Part shown: piece by piece, positions 34,844 through 43,540 of the stretch | Layout of the letters: each line of letters starts with the position of its first letter | How positions within the stretch are numbered: position 1 is the stretch's first letter | DNA from: Alteromonas salexigens | GTDB lineage: Bacteria; Pseudomonadota; Gammaproteobacteria; Enterobacterales; Alteromonadaceae | Direction: 5' to 3' | DNA: 64,000 bases | Assembly (NCBI RefSeq): GCF_025628895.1 | Contig: NZ_JAOTJC010000004.1 | Location: forward strand, 238,388-302,387 | Made by a program: the position numbers and the translations under genes | The notes under the pieces: generated by a model | The model's input: the letters and a program-made list of their open reading frames with translations, nothing else | What the model was told of the DNA's origin: nothing | The model's database searches: none

Positions 34844-36955
34844 TTACCACCGATACTCCAGGCTTACCATGCCGTGACGGGGCAGGCCCGGGAAATAGCG
34901 ATCGCCACTGAAACCGGAGAAGTCGGCCCGTTCTGCGTAGGCCTCGTCAGTAAGGTTAAGTACTCTGACATAGGCGGTAAGCCCATCGGTCAGACTGGCG
35001 CTGGCTCTGACGTGAAGCAGATCATGACCGGCGTAACTATGCTGATTTTCCGGATCGGTGTAGTAGTCATCCATGTGCTGCCACTCCAGTACCACCCGGG
35101 TATCAGGTAACGGGTTCCAGCCAAGACGGGCGTTGACCAGGTTGCGTGGCGCAGTATCAATATCATTACCGTTAATATTCACCCCGCCGGAGAGCTGATC
35201 GTGGGCATAGGTATGGCGCGCATGACTGGCCGCCAGTGCCAGGTCCCACTGGGTGGAAAACCTGTAGTCCAGCTCTATTTCGATGCCCCGGTGGCGGCTT
35301 TCGCCATCACTGACGTTGAAAAAGTCGCTGTCCCTGAAAATCACATTGTCTTTGCGCATGTGATAGGCAGATAAGGTATACGTGAACGCCTGGACCCGGC
35401 CTTTTACCCCAAACTCCGCGTTAGTGGCGGTTTCACTGTCTAACTCTGCGACCTGCTGGTCACGCTGCAAGCGATACAGTTCGGTAGCCTGCGGAGCCCG
35501 ATAGCCGCGCGACAGGTTGGCGTAGAGCTGCGTGTGTGCAGAAAGCTGATAACTCACGCCAAATTTAGGGCTCAGGTTGTGATATGTATCGGTGCCGCTG
35601 GGCGGACGAGAGTACCGGCAGCCGCCAAACCCGCAGGTGCTGCCATCGTCCCGGGTACGCCCCGCCAGCATGTTATTGGTGTAGTCGTAATGCATGGTTT
35701 CATAGCGTGCCCCTGCGGTGACCTGCCAGGCCTCATGCTGCCAGCGCAATGATGCAAACGGCGCCCACAGCGTGGCCTCGACGTCATAATCATAGTGCTG
35801 CCCCTCCGGCACAGTGGCCTGCAGAAAGTCTGAGCCCTGGGTGGGCGTATCCTGAAACTGGGTAAGACTACCGTCGGTATATTCGGCATCCACACCCATA
35901 CTCAGCCCCCAGGTTTCACTTAAAGACTGTTCGTATAATGACTGGATACCCATGCCCCGCTGGGCATTTTCTTCCAGCGGTGTACCGGGCAGAAAGTGCA
36001 TGCGAAAGGCCATGTCCTGATCCCGCACGTACGGCGTGACCGACACGCGTCTGTCCTCGCCTAACGCCCACTCGGCATTGGTCCATACCCGCAGCGACCG
36101 GTTTTTTCTGAATGCTTCGGGGTTCTCGTTACTGCTGGCGATAGCTGAGTCTTTATAGCTTTCAAAACCGGTGATATAGCCTGCGGTTTCCTGATCCAGA
36201 TTGGTATAGGTAAGTCCGCTGGTCAGTGAAATCTGTTGCCCGTCGAAGCGATGACGCAGATTAACTTTCTCCTGATGCACGCTTTCTTCTTCGCGGTAGC
36301 CGCTATTACGGGTGACGCTGGCGTTTATGCCCACGCCGCTGCGGCCAAAATCTTTGCCTTGCCGAAACTTTGCCCGGGTATATCCATACGAGCCATAATC
36401 GACGCCCAGTAAGCCGGCGTCCTGTGTGGTGTCCGGCGTGATCACATTAATCACCCCGTGCACCGCGTTGCTGCCGTACAATGGCGAGCCCGGCCCTTTA
36501 AGCACCTCAACACGCTGCGCCATCTCGGTGTGTGCTTCAAACAATTCATTGATATTACAAAACCCTGCTGCCCGCAGTGGGATCCCGTCTTCTGCTGTCA
36601 ACAGCCCGCCACAGGCGCCCGCCCCGGTGAAAACCTGAGAGCGCAGCGCAGGCAAATACTCCTGACCATTGCCGCGCTGCACACCCGCCCCGGCAATATA
36701 TTTCAGCACCTGCTCAATGTGGACAGGCGAGGTGAGCGCAAGCTCAGCACTATTCACATCGCTGATCACCACCGGCTGGCTACCTGAGGGCTGCGCAAAT
36801 CGCGAGCCGGTGGTGGTCACCCGCTCAATATCGTCGGGCACGTCAGCTGCACTGGCCGGCCACATCACACTGACCAACAGACAGATGCTTCCTGCCTGCA
36901 CCCTGCTCAGCGCGTTGAAGCTTTGCCACCTGAACACGCCTTTCTGCTTACTCAT
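34844..36955 (-). CDS. TonB-dependent outer-membrane receptor, ligand unknown
   Basis: A 703-aa receptor: signal peptide ending near ASAAD, plug domain (about 45-165) and a barrel ending in VSLEYRW with the terminal aromatic. The plug contains two cysteines in a conserved-looking block (GAGACGGLLTAEDGIPL and FCNINELFE) that probably form a disulfide. The length and RVEVLKGPGSPLYGSNAVHGVINV motif place it in the general siderophore/vitamin/metal class, not the very large carbohydrate class. No Fur box, cobalamin riboswitch or uptake partner is visible nearby, so the ligand is open. An AAGG lies before the ATG. Confidence 0.88.
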   Translation of the reverse strand: MSKQKGVFRWQSFNALSRVQAGSICLLVSVMWPASAADVPDDIERVTTTGSRFAQPSGSQPVVISDVNSAELALTSPVHIEQVLKYIAGAGVQRGNGQEYLPALRSQVFTGAGACGGLLTAEDGIPLRAAGFCNINELFEAHTEMAQRVEVLKGPGSPLYGSNAVHGVINVITPDTTQDAGLLGVDYGSYGYTRAKFRQGKDFGRSGVGINASVTRNSGYREEESVHQEKVNLRHRFDGQQISLTSGLTYTNLDQETAGYITGFESYKDSAIASSNENPEAFRKNRSLRVWTNAEWALGEDRRVSVTPYVRDQDMAFRMHFLPGTPLEENAQRGMGIQSLYEQSLSETWGLSMGVDAEYTDGSLTQFQDTPTQGSDFLQATVPEGQHYDYDVEATLWAPFASLRWQHEAWQVTAGARYETMHYDYTNNMLAGRTRDDGSTCGFGGCRYSRPPSGTDTYHNLSPKFGVSYQLSAHTQLYANLSRGYRAPQATELYRLQRDQQVAELDSETATNAEFGVKGRVQAFTYTLSAYHMRKDNVIFRDSDFFNVSDGESRHRGIEIELDYRFSTQWDLALAASHARHTYAHDQLSGGVNINGNDIDTAPRNLVNARLGWNPLPDTRVVLEWQHMDDYYTDPENQHSYAGHDLLHVRASASLTDGLTAYVRVLNLTDEAYAERADFSGFSGDRYFPGLPRHGMVSLEYRW

Positions 36956-37218
36956 AGTTAAACCTTTATTCTGAAAATCTCATCCCGACGTCGCGGTCAC
37001 CCGCGCATCTACTGCGTACCCATGTGTCACTGTACCTAATTTCCTCTCCCATTATGGATTACTACGACAAACAGACTGCCTGACTGGATGAAGCACGGCG
37101 CGTCCCCCCCTGACCATCAAAAGGGCTCAGGCAAGGCCCGCTGTCGTTATTTGCGGATGCGTTCTCACACACAATCAATTAAGCTGACTACATTCATGGT
37201 CACCAGCTCAACGAACTT

Positions 37219-37665
37219 ATGCCCACACTCATTACGTCCCTGTCAGCGCTTATTGAACTGTCCGTCGCACCCGTCTTCCTGCTGGCCGGCATTGCCGGCT
37301 TTCTGAACGTCATGTCAGGACGGCTGGGGCGCATTTCTGACCGCGTGCGGGTTGCAGAGCGCCACGTGCATACCCTCACGGCAGACGACCAGGTACGCAG
37401 CGTACGCCGCCACGAAATACTGGTGCTGTGGCGCCGGGTAACAGTTATTAACTGGGCAATTGGTTTGTGTGTGGCCTCTGGCCTGATGGTGTGTAGCGTC
37501 ATCATGAGCCTGTTCGCCGGTGAGCTGTGGAATATCAATCTGCGCTTGCTGGTCGTTACCTTGTTTGTATTAGCGATGGGGCTGTTGATTTCGTCTCTGG
37601 TCGTGTTTCTGGTGGAAGTCCGCCTGGCCACCAAAACCATCAATATAGTTAGAACCATTCGCTAA
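37219..37665 (+). CDS. DUF2721-family membrane protein
   Basis: A 148-aa protein with three transmembrane helices (about 8-32, 72-98, 104-132) and a basic cytoplasmic loop (RLGRISDRVRVAERH). The start region (LSALIELSVAPVFLLAGIAGFLNVMSGRLGRISDRVR) is the signature of DUF2721 proteins, which are widespread and uncharacterised. There is no clear ribosome-binding site before the ATG. It stands alone between the receptor and the flavin reductase. Confidence 0.8.
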   Translation: MPTLITSLSALIELSVAPVFLLAGIAGFLNVMSGRLGRISDRVRVAERHVHTLTADDQVRSVRRHEILVLWRRVTVINWAIGLCVASGLMVCSVIMSLFAGELWNINLRLLVVTLFVLAMGLLISSLVVFLVEVRLATKTINIVRTIR

Positions 37666-37727
37666 ACCACGTAAATTTTTTGCGTTAACGGGCGATGCAT
37701 CACTGCGCCCGGCACGTTGTCGTGATG

Positions 37728-38354
37728 TTACCCGGGTCGCGGCATCACAAACTTATTGTCGTCATTAATGGTAAAGTAATCGCCGCTGCCGCCCCCGCGA
37801 AGCAGCGGCCGGGCCCGGGTTGTCTGATAGATGCCGTCCTGCAGCAGCTGCTTGTCGATGTGCACCGCCACAACTTCACCAAACACCATCCAGGTATTAC
37901 ACGCACTTCCTTCGGCGTCGGTAAGCTGCAGGATCTGCGTTTTTCGACACTCCATCACTACCCGACACTGCGCCACATGTGGCACCTGTACTTTTTTGGA
38001 GGCCCGCGCGGTCAGGTTGGCGTGGGTAAACTCACTTTCGTCCGCCGGCAACGATGCGCTGCTTTCATTCATAGCGGCAGCCAGCTCGGTAGTCGCCAGA
38101 TTCCAGCAAAACTCGCCTGTTTCAGCGATATTATTCAGGCTGTCTTTATCGCACACGCTGGAAAAGCCAATGATGGGGGGCGTGTAATTGAACGCATTAA
38201 AAAAACTGTAAGGGGCCAGATTGAGTGTCCCGGAGCTGTCCTGTGAAGAAATCCAGCCTATTGGCCGGGGCGCGATGATGGCGTTGAACGGATCATGAGG
38301 CAGCTGATGCCCCGTCGCAGGTTCGTAGTAATGATAATCCACTGTAATTAGCAC
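37728..38354 (-). CDS. Flavin reductase-like FMN-binding protein
   Basis: A 208-aa member of the flavin-reductase/DIM6 split-barrel family. The motif AIIAPRPIGWISSQDSSGTLNLAPYSFFN near residue 25-55 binds FMN. Family members reduce free flavin for two-component monooxygenases or are uncharacterised flavoproteins. The start is GTG at 38354 or GTG at 38342; neither has a strong ribosome-binding site. A LysR gene is divergent 402 bp away and may regulate it. No monooxygenase partner is nearby. Confidence 0.87.
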   Translation of the reverse strand: MLITVDYHYYEPATGHQLPHDPFNAIIAPRPIGWISSQDSSGTLNLAPYSFFNAFNYTPPIIGFSSVCDKDSLNNIAETGEFCWNLATTELAAAMNESSASLPADESEFTHANLTARASKKVQVPHVAQCRVVMECRKTQILQLTDAEGSACNTWMVFGEVVAVHIDKQLLQDGIYQTTRARPLLRGGGSGDYFTINDDNKFVMPRPG

Positions 38355-38436
38355 CGTATTGTTTGTTTATGGCCCTTCTACGCATGGTACGTGGCTTTTG
38401 ACCATCTTTACAGCTACCAACCGACTGACTTTCGCG

Positions 38437-38446
38437 ATGGGTGTCC
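38437..38446 (-). repeat. Decamer relative GGACACCCAT
   Basis: One mismatch from GGACACCCAC, on the minus strand, isolated. Confidence 0.4.
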
Positions 38447-38690
38447 TGTGATTTTTCTGCAGCTGATTTAAAGTAATACCTGCTAAACAACAGACGTCAG
38501 TCTGAGCCGGGAGACCGGGTACACCACCGCCGATCCAGGCTGGCGTAGCCCGTCGACAACAGGAAAGTTCACCCGGTCCACGCCGCCTTTTCAGAGCATG
38601 CAGTAGTTAATGGCGTGCGGCATCGGTAAGCCTGGCTATTTGCTGAAAATAATCCGGTTTTCTCAGCCGGGTGGTCAACGATTTGCGCTG

Positions 38691-38700
38691 GTGAGTGTCC
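38691..38700 (-). repeat. Decamer relative GGACACTCAC
   Basis: On the minus strand; identical to the middle copy of the cluster at 16142-16189. It lies about 57 bp upstream of the LysR start. Confidence 0.4.
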
Positions 38701-38756
38701 AACAAAGCGTTCCTCTGCCACAGGCAACCAAATTTGTTTTAAGGGAATGAATCAAT

Positions 38757-39641
38757 ATGAATGTCAAACTTCTCCGCTCGCTTCAGGTCTTCGTGAAAGT
38801 GGCTGACACCGGCAACATGAGCACCGCCGCAAAATCACTGCATATGACCGTGTCGGCCATTTCCCAACAGCTCAGAAAGCTTGAGCAGGATATCGGAATG
38901 AGCCTGTTCAACCGCAACACCCGTAACATGAATCTCACCGAGGCCGGCCGGATTTACTATCGCACCAGCCAGGAATTACTGGCGACGGCAGCCCAGGCAC
39001 ACCGGGAAATTGAGCAGTTGCAGCAGGTGCCTACCGGCGAGCTGAAGATTATCGCCCCGGAAGGGTTCGGCGGGGGCCTGCTTAGCCAGCCCTTACACAT
39101 GCTGAGTCGTGATTTTCCCAAATTGTCCATTTCGCTCACCCTTACCGACGAGCCTACTGACATGATTGCATCCGGTGGGGACTTACTGCTGTGCTTTGCG
39201 CCGATGCCCGACAGTAATTTTACGAACTGGCACCTGGCGACCTGGGACCGGATTTTATGTGTCGCGGGGAACCACCCACTGGCCAGCTCAGACCTGACCA
39301 GCCCGGACGAGCTCGCCTCGCACTGCCATATTGTGCACCGTCATCTTGAGCAGTACGTAGCCAAACACAGCGACGGACGTACGTACCCACTACCGGCGTC
39401 GCCGCTGGATGTGAACTCCATGCAAACGCTGATTCAGCTGACGAAAGACGGGATAGGGTATGCAGTGTTGCCAGAGCCCGAAGTGCGCCACTGCTTACAG
39501 GAAGGCTCACTGAAGCGCATTCTGCCAGACTGGCAATTGCCCGATTACAGTGTGTATGCCGTGGCGCCCAAGCATGATGCCGTGCCCCCTAAAATTGAAG
39601 CGGCCCGGGCGTGTCTGCAAAACTGGTTCTCAACGTTCTAG
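38757..39641 (+). CDS. LysR-family transcriptional regulator
   Basis: A 294-aa regulator with an N-terminal winged HTH (FVKVADTGNMSTAAKSLHMTVSAISQQLRKLEQDIGMSLFNRNTRNMNLTEAG) and an effector-binding domain from about residue 90. The HTH is of the CrgA/DmlR branch, which often governs divergent oxidoreductases. It is divergent from the flavin reductase gene, its most probable target. AAGGGA lies before the ATG. Confidence 0.88.
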   Translation: MNVKLLRSLQVFVKVADTGNMSTAAKSLHMTVSAISQQLRKLEQDIGMSLFNRNTRNMNLTEAGRIYYRTSQELLATAAQAHREIEQLQQVPTGELKIIAPEGFGGGLLSQPLHMLSRDFPKLSISLTLTDEPTDMIASGGDLLLCFAPMPDSNFTNWHLATWDRILCVAGNHPLASSDLTSPDELASHCHIVHRHLEQYVAKHSDGRTYPLPASPLDVNSMQTLIQLTKDGIGYAVLPEPEVRHCLQEGSLKRILPDWQLPDYSVYAVAPKHDAVPPKIEAARACLQNWFSTF

Positions 39642-39759
39642 CACGCTTGCGGTGTTGACCAATTAAGTGAGTACTTACCAGCATTATTTAATGCTTAGTA
39701 GTGGCAGGCAAGTAAGCAAATAGCACATCAAATTAACCGTTCGATAAGGCGGTTGCGCG

Positions 39760-39788
39760 GTGGGTGTCCCGGTGATTGAGACACCCAC
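39760..39788. repeat. Inverted pair of decamers
   Basis: GTGGGTGTCC (39760-39769) and AGACACCCAC (39779-39788) face each other and form a 9-bp stem with an 11-base loop. The start-to-start distance is 19 bp, the same period as in the direct arrays. It sits between the convergent LysR and PHB-depolymerase genes and could act as a bidirectional 3'-end hairpin. Confidence 0.7.
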
Positions 39789-39813
39789 CCACAACGCTAC
39801 TTAACCAGCTGCC

Positions 39814-41712
39814 TTATGGGCAACTGCCACTTACCCAGGTTTCACCATCCACTGACGATAAGGTGCTGTTGCCCCATGTTGAGCCGCTTAGCGGATCATC
39901 AGAGCCTGTCGCAAAATAGTCCGGAGCATAGTAATACCCTGTGCTGTACGCCCGCCCGGCCACCTTGTGGTAGTAATTAGCGGTAGTATAGGTGGCACAG
40001 GTAACAGTATCACCATCTCCTGCACCCGGGTCACCATCAGCGCCGCCGTTGCGACACGCCTGCACCGGGCCCGTACAGCTGCTATCATCGTCTTCCCAGC
40101 GACATTGCTGTGCGCCACTGGCGATCTCATCTAGCTTGAAGGGTGCGCTGCCGTACTCCAGGTAACAATTCGCGTAGTTGGTATAGTCCAGGCGGCCATC
40201 GGCGATGTGGGTGTCCAGGGTGGCCACCACACCTGCGTCTATCTGAAAAGTAATTACCGTGGCATCGGTACGCCCGCTGCTATCCGTGGCGGTGACTGTG
40301 ACCTGTTGCTCTTTACCGGGTAATTCACAGGCACTGGCGGTAAATGCGGGCCCGTTCAGCTGTGCATTCACCGTGACTGTTTCAAAGGCGGCAGTGACGG
40401 TGGCCAGATCCTGATTGATATCCACAGCTTCTCCGCTGACCGTCGCGCACTGCCCATCTGTCACCAGCTGTACGTTACGGAGTTCAGGGGCAGTCGGCGG
40501 CGGGGGCGGTCCTACCCGAATACTGTCGGTGATGGTGTCAGAAACCGCGCCGTCATTGTCGGCGGCATTCACGCTGACAAAGTACAAAGCATCCGGTAAA
40601 ACCGGCGTGGTGACAGAGAAATCACCATTCGTGACACTCTGCGACTCATAGCTGTAGAGGTTGTCGGCATCATCACGCAATTGTACAAACACCGCAGCAA
40701 CTGTGCCTTCGGCGTCGCTGGCCTGCCCGGCGACAGTGACCCGGCGGTCTGACTCTGTGACCACAAGGCTTTGAATTTCCGGCGGCTGGTTACGATCTAC
40801 CCTGGCATTGTTGTGCAGGAAATACTCACCCAGATACAGGGCGTAGTTGATACCCTGGCCGTTTACATAGGATCCAGACGCACCCGCGCCACCGGACCAG
40901 GCATGATCGACGCCGTTCAGCCACAGCATCGACACCCGGCCATCCTGCCAGACATGCTCATCCGCCGTGCGCCCGCCACTGCCAATGACGTTGGTGCCCG
41001 GTAACTCAGATACCCCATAAACCTGTGCCATGCCTTCGGCATTCTGGCGGTTATAGCATTGATCTACCGTAGTGTCGGCATCACCATGGGCAATAGAGGC
41101 GACCTGTGTCTCTAAGTAACTGCTGTAACTCCCTGCGTATTGCTCACAGCGCAACGCCACGTTGGCTTGTTCGCAGCTACCGATAGCGCCCCCTGAACTG
41201 GTGCCGATACTGGGTCCGGCGCTTACCCCCATACCGGCAAAGACATCCGGTGCGATGCAGGCAGTGGTGTTAGCGAACGCGGCACCGGAGGACAACCCGG
41301 CAATGTAAATCTGGTTGGCATCAATGCCGTAATTGCCATCTGCGCTTAAGGTATTGGCCAGTGAAATAAGATTTTTGTAATCCCCTGCGCTACGCGACTT
41401 GGCGCCCTGCCAGTATGACCAGCAACCGAACCCGGCTTTGTTCATGGCATCAGGCACTGCCACTACCATGCCATAGGTCTCGGCTGCGGCTTCCAGATTC
41501 GCGGTCAGGTACGCATCGATAGAGTGAGTACACCCATGCAACACCACCAGCAACGCCCGTCCATTGCCTATCGCAGACTGCCCGTCAGGGGTGTAAATGT
41601 GCACCCGGTTAAAGCCGCCTACCGACTGATTATTCTGCCAGCTACCGGCATATGCGGGCAGCATCGTACAGGCCATACAAAGTAGCCCAAGCAAACGTGT
41701 TTCCCACTTCAT
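39814..41712 (-). CDS. Secreted PHB-depolymerase-family esterase
   Basis: A 632-aa extracellular esterase. The signal peptide ends near AYAGS (residue 22). The catalytic domain (about 30-305) has oxyanion residues in VVLHGCTHS, lipase box Gly139-Leu-Ser141-Ser-Gly, Asp211 (HGDADTTV) and His270 (VDHAWSGG). Two immunoglobulin/FN3-like domains follow (about 312-400 and 408-495), then a Cys-rich C-terminal domain ending WVSGSCP, of the type seen on secreted PHB depolymerases and feruloyl esterases. It probably cleaves poly(3-hydroxybutyrate) or another polyester or ester. A GGAGG precedes the ATG. Confidence 0.88.
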   Translation of the reverse strand: MKWETRLLGLLCMACTMLPAYAGSWQNNQSVGGFNRVHIYTPDGQSAIGNGRALLVVLHGCTHSIDAYLTANLEAAAETYGMVVAVPDAMNKAGFGCWSYWQGAKSRSAGDYKNLISLANTLSADGNYGIDANQIYIAGLSSGAAFANTTACIAPDVFAGMGVSAGPSIGTSSGGAIGSCEQANVALRCEQYAGSYSSYLETQVASIAHGDADTTVDQCYNRQNAEGMAQVYGVSELPGTNVIGSGGRTADEHVWQDGRVSMLWLNGVDHAWSGGAGASGSYVNGQGINYALYLGEYFLHNNARVDRNQPPEIQSLVVTESDRRVTVAGQASDAEGTVAAVFVQLRDDADNLYSYESQSVTNGDFSVTTPVLPDALYFVSVNAADNDGAVSDTITDSIRVGPPPPPTAPELRNVQLVTDGQCATVSGEAVDINQDLATVTAAFETVTVNAQLNGPAFTASACELPGKEQQVTVTATDSSGRTDATVITFQIDAGVVATLDTHIADGRLDYTNYANCYLEYGSAPFKLDEIASGAQQCRWEDDDSSCTGPVQACRNGGADGDPGAGDGDTVTCATYTTANYYHKVAGRAYSTGYYYAPDYFATGSDDPLSGSTWGNSTLSSVDGETWVSGSCP

Positions 41713-41877
41713 TTACGCCTCCAATTGTTAAGTTAACGTAAACTCAGTGTTGACTATTTGTATGAAAATTACTTTAGTACTATCGTACTGTGGGTGCTTT
41801 ACGGTGCCGTGGATGGGCAGCGACTTTTCCACAGGTCCTGGCAGATGAGCGGGATGAACCCAGCCATAATATGCCGG

Positions 41878-42099
41878 TTAGTTCACACCCACGGTATGCC
41901 AACTGAATGATTTCGACACTTTGTTTACCAGTGGGCTGGTGCGGCGGCCTCTGGGTTTGTATAAATAGACTTTACGGGGGGACGCGCGCTCTTCAGTAGC
42001 GGCGTTATCGGAAGCAGGCTGAGGGTAGGGACGGCGTACATCCACATGGCGACGTCGTCGGAAACGGGACTTCGGTTTTCGGAAACTCAAGCTTTGCAT
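41878..42099 (-). CDS. Small very basic protein, unknown function
   Basis: A 73-aa protein rich in Arg, Lys, Ser and Pro (SFRKPKSRFRRRRHVDVRRPYP at the start). GAGG precedes the ATG at 42099 at a workable distance, which is the main support. The composition suggests nucleic-acid or ribosome binding, but no family is recognised and a spurious ORF cannot be excluded. It lies between the oxidoreductase and esterase genes, all on the minus strand. Confidence 0.4.
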   Translation of the reverse strand: MQSLSFRKPKSRFRRRRHVDVRRPYPQPASDNAATEERASPRKVYLYKPRGRRTSPLVNKVSKSFSWHTVGVN

Positions 42100-42214
42100 G
42101 ATGCGACCTCAATAACTTACCTGTCACTTTTTACGCAGCTTGCTGGCTGGCAGATTGCCGGCAGGGTCCTGAGCTGAAAAATTTAATCTTCTCAGCGAAC
42201 CCGCCCGCCTCCTG

Positions 42215-43294
42215 TTATAGCGACACGGCTTTGCCCGTGCGGGCGGCCGTAAAAATAGCATTTACAATATGAATATCTTGCCGGCCCTCGCGGGCAGAAA
42301 CCAGCGCAGGCCCCCGTCCGAGAATGGCCAGCGTATCATTATCCATTTGCAGGGTTTGTTGTTTACCCGGAATGGCCGGAAAGTGTTTGCCATCGCTGGT
42401 GGTCGCCTCCACCCCGGAATAAGACTGCATGGGCTTAAGCTGGTAGCTGCCTGACGCACAGCTGGCTTTCAGATAATTGAACGACTTCACTACACTGGTG
42501 CCGCAATCCGCGACCAGTCCGTTTCCGAAGTCCAGCGTAAACAGCGTGGTGTCGTCCACCTCAATGAACGCCGGATGCTCTTTGAATAGGCGGCCGGTGA
42601 CCGCTACCGGCTCCTGGCGGGTAATAAACCGGGCGCCGTTTATAGCATACACACCCATGTCGTACAGCGCGCCGCCGCCCATGTCCGCCTGCATGCGCCA
42701 GTTACTCTGTGCCCGCCCGTTACCGCCGTAACCGGCAAAGCTTTCCAGCCCTGTCATTGGCCCGTATGGCTGCAATGAGGCATAGCTCGCCATTCGCCTT
42801 GTGTTAGGTTCATGTTGCATCCGGTAGCCAATCGACAACATCACACCATTGTTGCGGCAGGCGGCGATCATGGCATCGCACTCCTGCACATTCATTGCCA
42901 TGGGCTTTTCACACCACACATGTTTACCGGTATTGGCTGCGCGCACCACAAAATCCTTGTGGGTGCCGGTGGGGGTCACCACGTAAATCACATCAATATC
43001 CGGGTTATTGGCTATTTCGGCCATGGTGTCATAGGTGTATACATTGCGGTCGGGAATGTTGTACTGCCGCTGCCAGCGCGGGATTTTATCGGGACTGCCG
43101 GTAATGACGCCGCGCAGTTCGCAGTACCGGGTAAACTGTAACGCAGGCGCCAGCTGGCCACTGCTGTAGCCGCCCAGCCCAAGCAAGGCCACCCCTACTT
43201 TGCGGGTCGATGCCCCGTGACTCAAAAAAGGGTGGGCGATAAGGGGCGTGGCGCCGGCCAGCTGCAAAAAGCGGCGACGGGAAAGTGCGTCCAT
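42215..43294 (-). CDS. Tat-exported Gfo/Idh/MocA-family oxidoreductase
   Basis: A 359-aa NAD(P)-dependent oxidoreductase with a twin-arginine signal (SRRRFLQLAGATPLIA), so it is exported folded with its cofactor, as is Zymomonas glucose-fructose oxidoreductase. A Rossmann domain follows (VGVALLGLGGYSSGQLAPAL; VWCEKPMAMN carries the catalytic-region Lys), then a C-terminal dimerisation domain. Substrates are sugars or sugar derivatives. A TGAGG lies before the ATG. No sugar-processing gene is adjacent. Confidence 0.88.
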   Translation of the reverse strand: MDALSRRRFLQLAGATPLIAHPFLSHGASTRKVGVALLGLGGYSSGQLAPALQFTRYCELRGVITGSPDKIPRWQRQYNIPDRNVYTYDTMAEIANNPDIDVIYVVTPTGTHKDFVVRAANTGKHVWCEKPMAMNVQECDAMIAACRNNGVMLSIGYRMQHEPNTRRMASYASLQPYGPMTGLESFAGYGGNGRAQSNWRMQADMGGGALYDMGVYAINGARFITRQEPVAVTGRLFKEHPAFIEVDDTTLFTLDFGNGLVADCGTSVVKSFNYLKASCASGSYQLKPMQSYSGVEATTSDGKHFPAIPGKQQTLQMDNDTLAILGRGPALVSAREGRQDIHIVNAIFTAARTGKAVSL

Positions 43295-43485
43295 GACGGC
43301 CTCATAACGGTGAGTTTAGCTTGCATACGTACGGCCGGCTGGTTCAGGTTTATCGCTGCGGGGGTATGGCCAGTTGCGTAGCTACACCAAGATGGCGCAG
43401 AGACTGTCTTAACCTGCATTGTACGTCTTCTGGCAGCGGCTATCAGACGAAACGACAAAGCCTGACACCACTAATTCGTACGCAT

Positions 43486-43510
43486 AAAAAAGCCCCGCGT
43501 GAGCAGGGCT
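43486..43510 (-). terminator. Rho-independent terminator after the FadL-like gene
   Basis: On the minus strand, the stem AGCCC/GGGCT with a ten-base loop is followed by a run of six T. Confidence 0.75.
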
Positions 43511-43540
43511 TTATCAACAATTATTGATGACCGAAGACGC

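Larger units (their letters stand above)
38355..38756. other. Divergent intergenic region with two decamer-like sites
   Basis: About 400 bp between the flavin reductase and the LysR gene. It contains reverse-oriented decamer relatives at 38437-38446 and 38691-38700 but no ORF with start signals and no RNA gene I recognise. Confidence 0.4.

Noticed and set aside
36956..37218. Possible riboswitch in the leader of the second TonB receptor
   Set aside because: I looked for cobalamin- or TPP-type conserved boxes and found none; only minor hairpins are present.
37695..38246. Plus-strand ORF of 183 codons opposite the flavin reductase
   Set aside because: It is an antisense shadow of a gene with clear family motifs and has no ribosome-binding site or recognisable domain.
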